Origin: Deltaproteobacteria bacterium
Lineage (GTDB): Bacteria; Myxococcota; Myxococcia; Myxococcales; Myxococcaceae
Length of the DNA stretch: 14,151 nucleotides
NCBI GenBank assembly: GCA_016875515.1
Contig: VGRA01000015.1
Span: 1-14,151 of the forward strand
Reading direction: 5' to 3'
Below are positions 12,232-14,151 of this stretch, piece by piece. The notes under the pieces were generated by a model. It had not been told where the DNA came from. It was given only the letters and a program-made list of their open reading frames with translations, and did no database searches. The first letter of the stretch is position 1, and each line of letters opens with the position of its first letter. Both the position numbers and the translations under genes were made by a program.

Positions 12232-13285
12232 CTGAAGACCCCTCGCCTGTCCCGCTTGCTGGTCTCCGCCTAGGTTGCCGCCGCAGGCTGCGCCCCCTCC
12301 CCATCCCTGCCCTACTTCGCGGACGAGGCGTCCCTGCCTGCCTGCAATGCCGAGCGGAACCTGGTGGTGGCCTACACCGCCGGCGAGGACGGGCTGTGGC
12401 TGTGCCGCAACGGCAAGGGGTGGACGCGGCTGATGACCACCGGACCCGCGGAGGAGGCGGGCGCCACCGGGCCGGGCGGTGACGCCGGCATGCCGGGGGC
12501 ACACTCGCTCGCGCGCGTGACGGCAGAGCCCGACGGCGCCAACTGCGCCGCGGGCGGGCTGAGGGTAGAGGTGGGGGTGGACCTGGACGGCAGCGGCACC
12601 CTCTCCGCCGCGGAGGTGGACCCGGTCTCGTACGTATGCGACGGCTGCGCGCCCGAGTCCGACGCGGCCTTCTGCGAACGGCTGGGCACATGCGGCCCCA
12701 CCAGCGGCGTGGACGCCTGCAACACCCCGCGCACCGCCCATTGCCGCTGCGGCGAGCTGCTGGACCCGCAGTTCCTCCAGGCGCCGCCGGCGTGGCAGGT
12801 GGAGGGGTCTGCGCCGGTGGACCCCGGCGTCTCCATGGTCGTCGGTGGCACGATGATGGTGCTGGGCGCCGGCCGGCTCGAGGGCAGCGCCCTCAGCGCG
12901 GACCACTTCGGCCGGCGCTTCCAGGAGGTGCGCATGCCCGCCCCGGCCGACACCGGACCCAACGCGGTGGGGCTCGCCGTGGGCATCCGCAATTCGCTCG
13001 TCACGCTCAGGGGAGGCGCGCCCAGCGCCGTCTTCCCGGGCGTGGGGAGCCGCTGCCAGGCAGCCGGCGGGCTGGTCTCCCGCAGCCACCGGACACAGCG
13101 CGCAGGCCTCGGCGCCGACCGGCACCTGGACGGAGGTGGTGATGTGCCTCGCGCCGGGACTGTACGGGTTCAACGCGCAGCTGCAGCTGTCCCTCTACGG
13201 TCCGGGCGGCCTGTGCGGCCCCATCCAGCCGGCTTCCGTGCGGCTGGACGACGTGCGGGTGGAGCCGGATCCCAGCTGCCCCTGA
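12232..13285 (+). pseudogene. Degenerate lipoprotein gene with DUF7151-like domain
   Basis: Read through its lesions this is a secreted lipoprotein of about 350 residues. The leader is LKTPRLSRLLVSA, then a TAG stop at 12271-12273, then VAAAGC, a clear lipobox with the acylated Cys at about residue 20. A short Gly-rich stretch (GATGPGGDAGMPG) precedes SLARVTAEPDGANCAAGG...GSGTLSAAEVD...YVCDG, a domain common in myxobacterial surface lipoproteins (DUF7151 by recollection). A Cys-rich link and a possible beta-sandwich carbohydrate-binding-like part follow. Three faults are seen: CTG where ATG/GTG is expected, the TAG in the signal peptide, and a +1 shift between about 13060 and 13130. After the shift the protein resumes as TWTEVVMCLAPGLYGFNAQL and ends VRLDDVRVEPDPSCP at TGA 13283-13285, 1 nt from the convergent TPR stop. 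The simplest single fix is one extra C in the CCC at 13079-13081. Sequencing error could explain one fault, less easily all three. No known binding partner. Confidence 0.75.
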
Positions 13286-13286
13286 G

Positions 13287-13598
13287 CTACAGGAAGTCCA
13301 GCTTGTCCTGGATGTCCTGTGCCAGCCCCTCGTGCTTCTGCTGCAGGGCCACCTCCTTCGCCCCCTCGTAGGTGCGGCGCGCCTCCTCAGTGCGTCCGGC
13401 GCCCGCGTAGGCGTCCCCCAGGCACACCAGGGCCGCGGCGTACGCCGTGTCCAGCGTGCAGGCCCGCTCGAGCGGCGGGACGGCCTCGGCCCAGCGCCGC
13501 TGCTCGCAGTACAGCCGCCCGAGCGAGTAGTGGGCCATGGGGGCGTCGGGGAACTGCTGGGCCAGCTGTTGGAACTTCTGCTCGCGGGGGTCGGTCAT
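13287..13598 (-). CDS. Small TPR-repeat protein
   Basis: 103-residue soluble protein made almost wholly of tetratricopeptide repeats. MAHYSLGRLYCEQRRWAEAVPPLERACTL reads as one full repeat (about 21-49), AALVCLGDAYAGAGRTEEARRTYEGA as the next (about 55-80), and the C-terminal EGLAQDIQDKLDFL as a capping helix. No signal peptide or membrane segment is seen. Such small TPR proteins are usually adaptors; no partner can be named. The ATG at 13596-13598 is preferred over the longer open frame (to 13964), because the extra part is shadow of proA on the other strand and homology-like repeat sequence starts soon after this Met. It is divergent from proA over 27 nt, and its stop is 1 nt from that of the broken lipoprotein gene. 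Confidence 0.86.
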   Translation of the reverse strand: MTDPREQKFQQLAQQFPDAPMAHYSLGRLYCEQRRWAEAVPPLERACTLDTAYAAALVCLGDAYAGAGRTEEARRTYEGAKEVALQQKHEGLAQDIQDKLDFL

Positions 13599-13610
13599 GG
13601 CCCCACGCGT

Positions 13611-13616
13611 GATAAA
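13611..13616. promoter_or_regulatory. Candidate shared -10 element between proA and the small TPR gene
   Basis: GATAAA (plus) / TTTATC (minus) is the only A+T-rich patch in the 27-nt divergent spacer. It ends 9 nt before the proA ATG and is 12 nt from the TPR ATG. On the plus strand it matches TATAAT at 4 of 6 positions and forms part of GTGATAA, repeated with the same start spacing at 12215. Neither gene has a clear Shine-Dalgarno site, which fits near-leaderless messages. Inference. Confidence 0.4.
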
Positions 13617-13625
13617 GGACCCGGC

Positions 13626-14151
13626 ATGACGCACGCAACCGCTGCCCACCCGCCCATGCGCCCGCTCGGGGAGGCGGCCCGCGCCGCGTCCCGCCCTCTG
13701 GCCGCGGCCTCCACGGAGGAGAAGGACGCCGCGCTGCGCGCCATGGCCGCGAGCGTGCGCACCCATGCGGTGCGCATCTGCGAGCAGAACGCGCAGGACG
13801 TGGCGGAGGCGAAGCAGGACGGCCGCGCCGAGGCCTTCCTGGACCGGCTGCTGCTCACCCCGGCGCGCGTGGAGGCCATGGCCTCTGTGCTGGAGTCCGT
13901 GGCGGCCCTGCCGGACCCGGTGGGAGAGGTGACCGAGCACTGGGAGCGCCCCAACGGCCTCCACGTCCGGCGCGAGCGGCTGCCGCTGGGCGTGGTGCTG
14001 ATGATCTACGAGTCCCGCCCCAACGTGACGTCCGACGCGGCGGGCCTCTGCCTCAAGAGCGGCAACGCGGTCATCCTCCGCGGCGGGCGCGAGTCGCTGC
14101 GCAGCAACCGCGCCATCCTGGAGGCGCTGCGGGAGGGGCTCTCCCAGACGG
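13626..14151 (+). CDS. proA: Glutamate-5-semialdehyde dehydrogenase (gamma-glutamyl phosphate reductase), N-terminal part
   Basis: First 175 residues of ProA, which reduces gamma-glutamyl phosphate to glutamate-5-semialdehyde with NADPH in proline synthesis. After a short leader the protein follows the ALDH-fold family: LGEAARAASRPLAAAST, ICEQNAQDVAEAK, DRLLLTPARVEAMA, then the strongly conserved PLGVVLMIYESRPNVTSDAAGLCLKSGNAVILRGG (121-155) and the Asn in SNRAI. The full protein is about 415-420 residues, so the catalytic Cys lies beyond the right edge. The ATG at 13626 is chosen because it is the first in-frame Met and sits 10 nt after GTGATAA. No proB is next to it on the visible side; it may be downstream or elsewhere. 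Confidence 0.96.
   Translation, partial: MTHATAAHPPMRPLGEAARAASRPLAAASTEEKDAALRAMAASVRTHAVRICEQNAQDVAEAKQDGRAEAFLDRLLLTPARVEAMASVLESVAALPDPVGEVTEHWERPNGLHVRRERLPLGVVLMIYESRPNVTSDAAGLCLKSGNAVILRGGRESLRSNRAILEALREGLSQT

Noticed and set aside
12454..12494. Gly-x-y stretch (GATGPGGDAGMPG) as a collagen-like protein
   Set aside because: Only a few triplets are present; short Gly-rich linkers of this kind are usual before the DUF7151-like domain in myxobacterial lipoproteins.

Overview
The window is very GC-rich with strong G/C at third codon positions. Gene content is typical of a myxobacterium, probably suborder Cystobacterineae: a double-length UvrA, TPR proteins, a lipoprotein of the kind common in Myxococcus relatives, and a KpsF/GutQ isomerase. 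The taxonomic call is inference from gene style; no rRNA gene is present. It reads as ordinary chromosome: no tRNA, rRNA, CRISPR array, insertion sequence or phage gene was seen.

Layout, left to right. (1) 1-2138, all on the minus strand: the 5' part of an acyl-CoA dehydrogenase, a two-gene unit of a 68-residue protein plus an AbiEii/DUF6036-like nucleotidyltransferase, and a TalC-type transaldolase. (2) 2173-3207, plus strand: a SIS-CBS-CBS arabinose-5-phosphate isomerase, divergent from the transaldolase. (3) 3212-6412, minus strand: a tight operon in the order dapB, FAH-family hydrolase, folK, TPR protein, each stop overlapping the next start by 4 nt. (4) 6458-12150, plus strand: a 1759-residue tandem UvrA holding four ABC ATPase motif sets, followed by msrB. 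(5) 12232-13285, plus strand: a DUF7151-like lipoprotein gene that looks broken, with a CTG where a start is expected, a TAG inside the signal peptide and a late frameshift. (6) 13287-13598, minus strand: a small TPR protein. (7) 13626 to the end, plus strand: the 5' part of proA.

Functionally this is mainly housekeeping: lysine/cell-wall precursor synthesis (dapB), folate (folK), proline (proA), pentose-phosphate and KDO-related sugars (tal, kdsD), DNA repair (uvrA) and methionine-sulfoxide repair (msrB).

The most notable items are five. The first is the head-to-tail UvrA fusion, whose halves have diverged in complementary ways: the first has Gln in place of the H-loop His, and the second lacks the DNA-binding insertion domain. 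The second is the small-protein/nucleotidyltransferase pair. The third is three short divergent intergenic regions, each with one A+T-rich hexamer near both start codons. The fourth is the repeated GTGATAA-10 nt-start spacing. The fifth is the transaldolase-type active site in the protein usually named fructose-6-phosphate aldolase. No wholly new multi-gene system could be supported.
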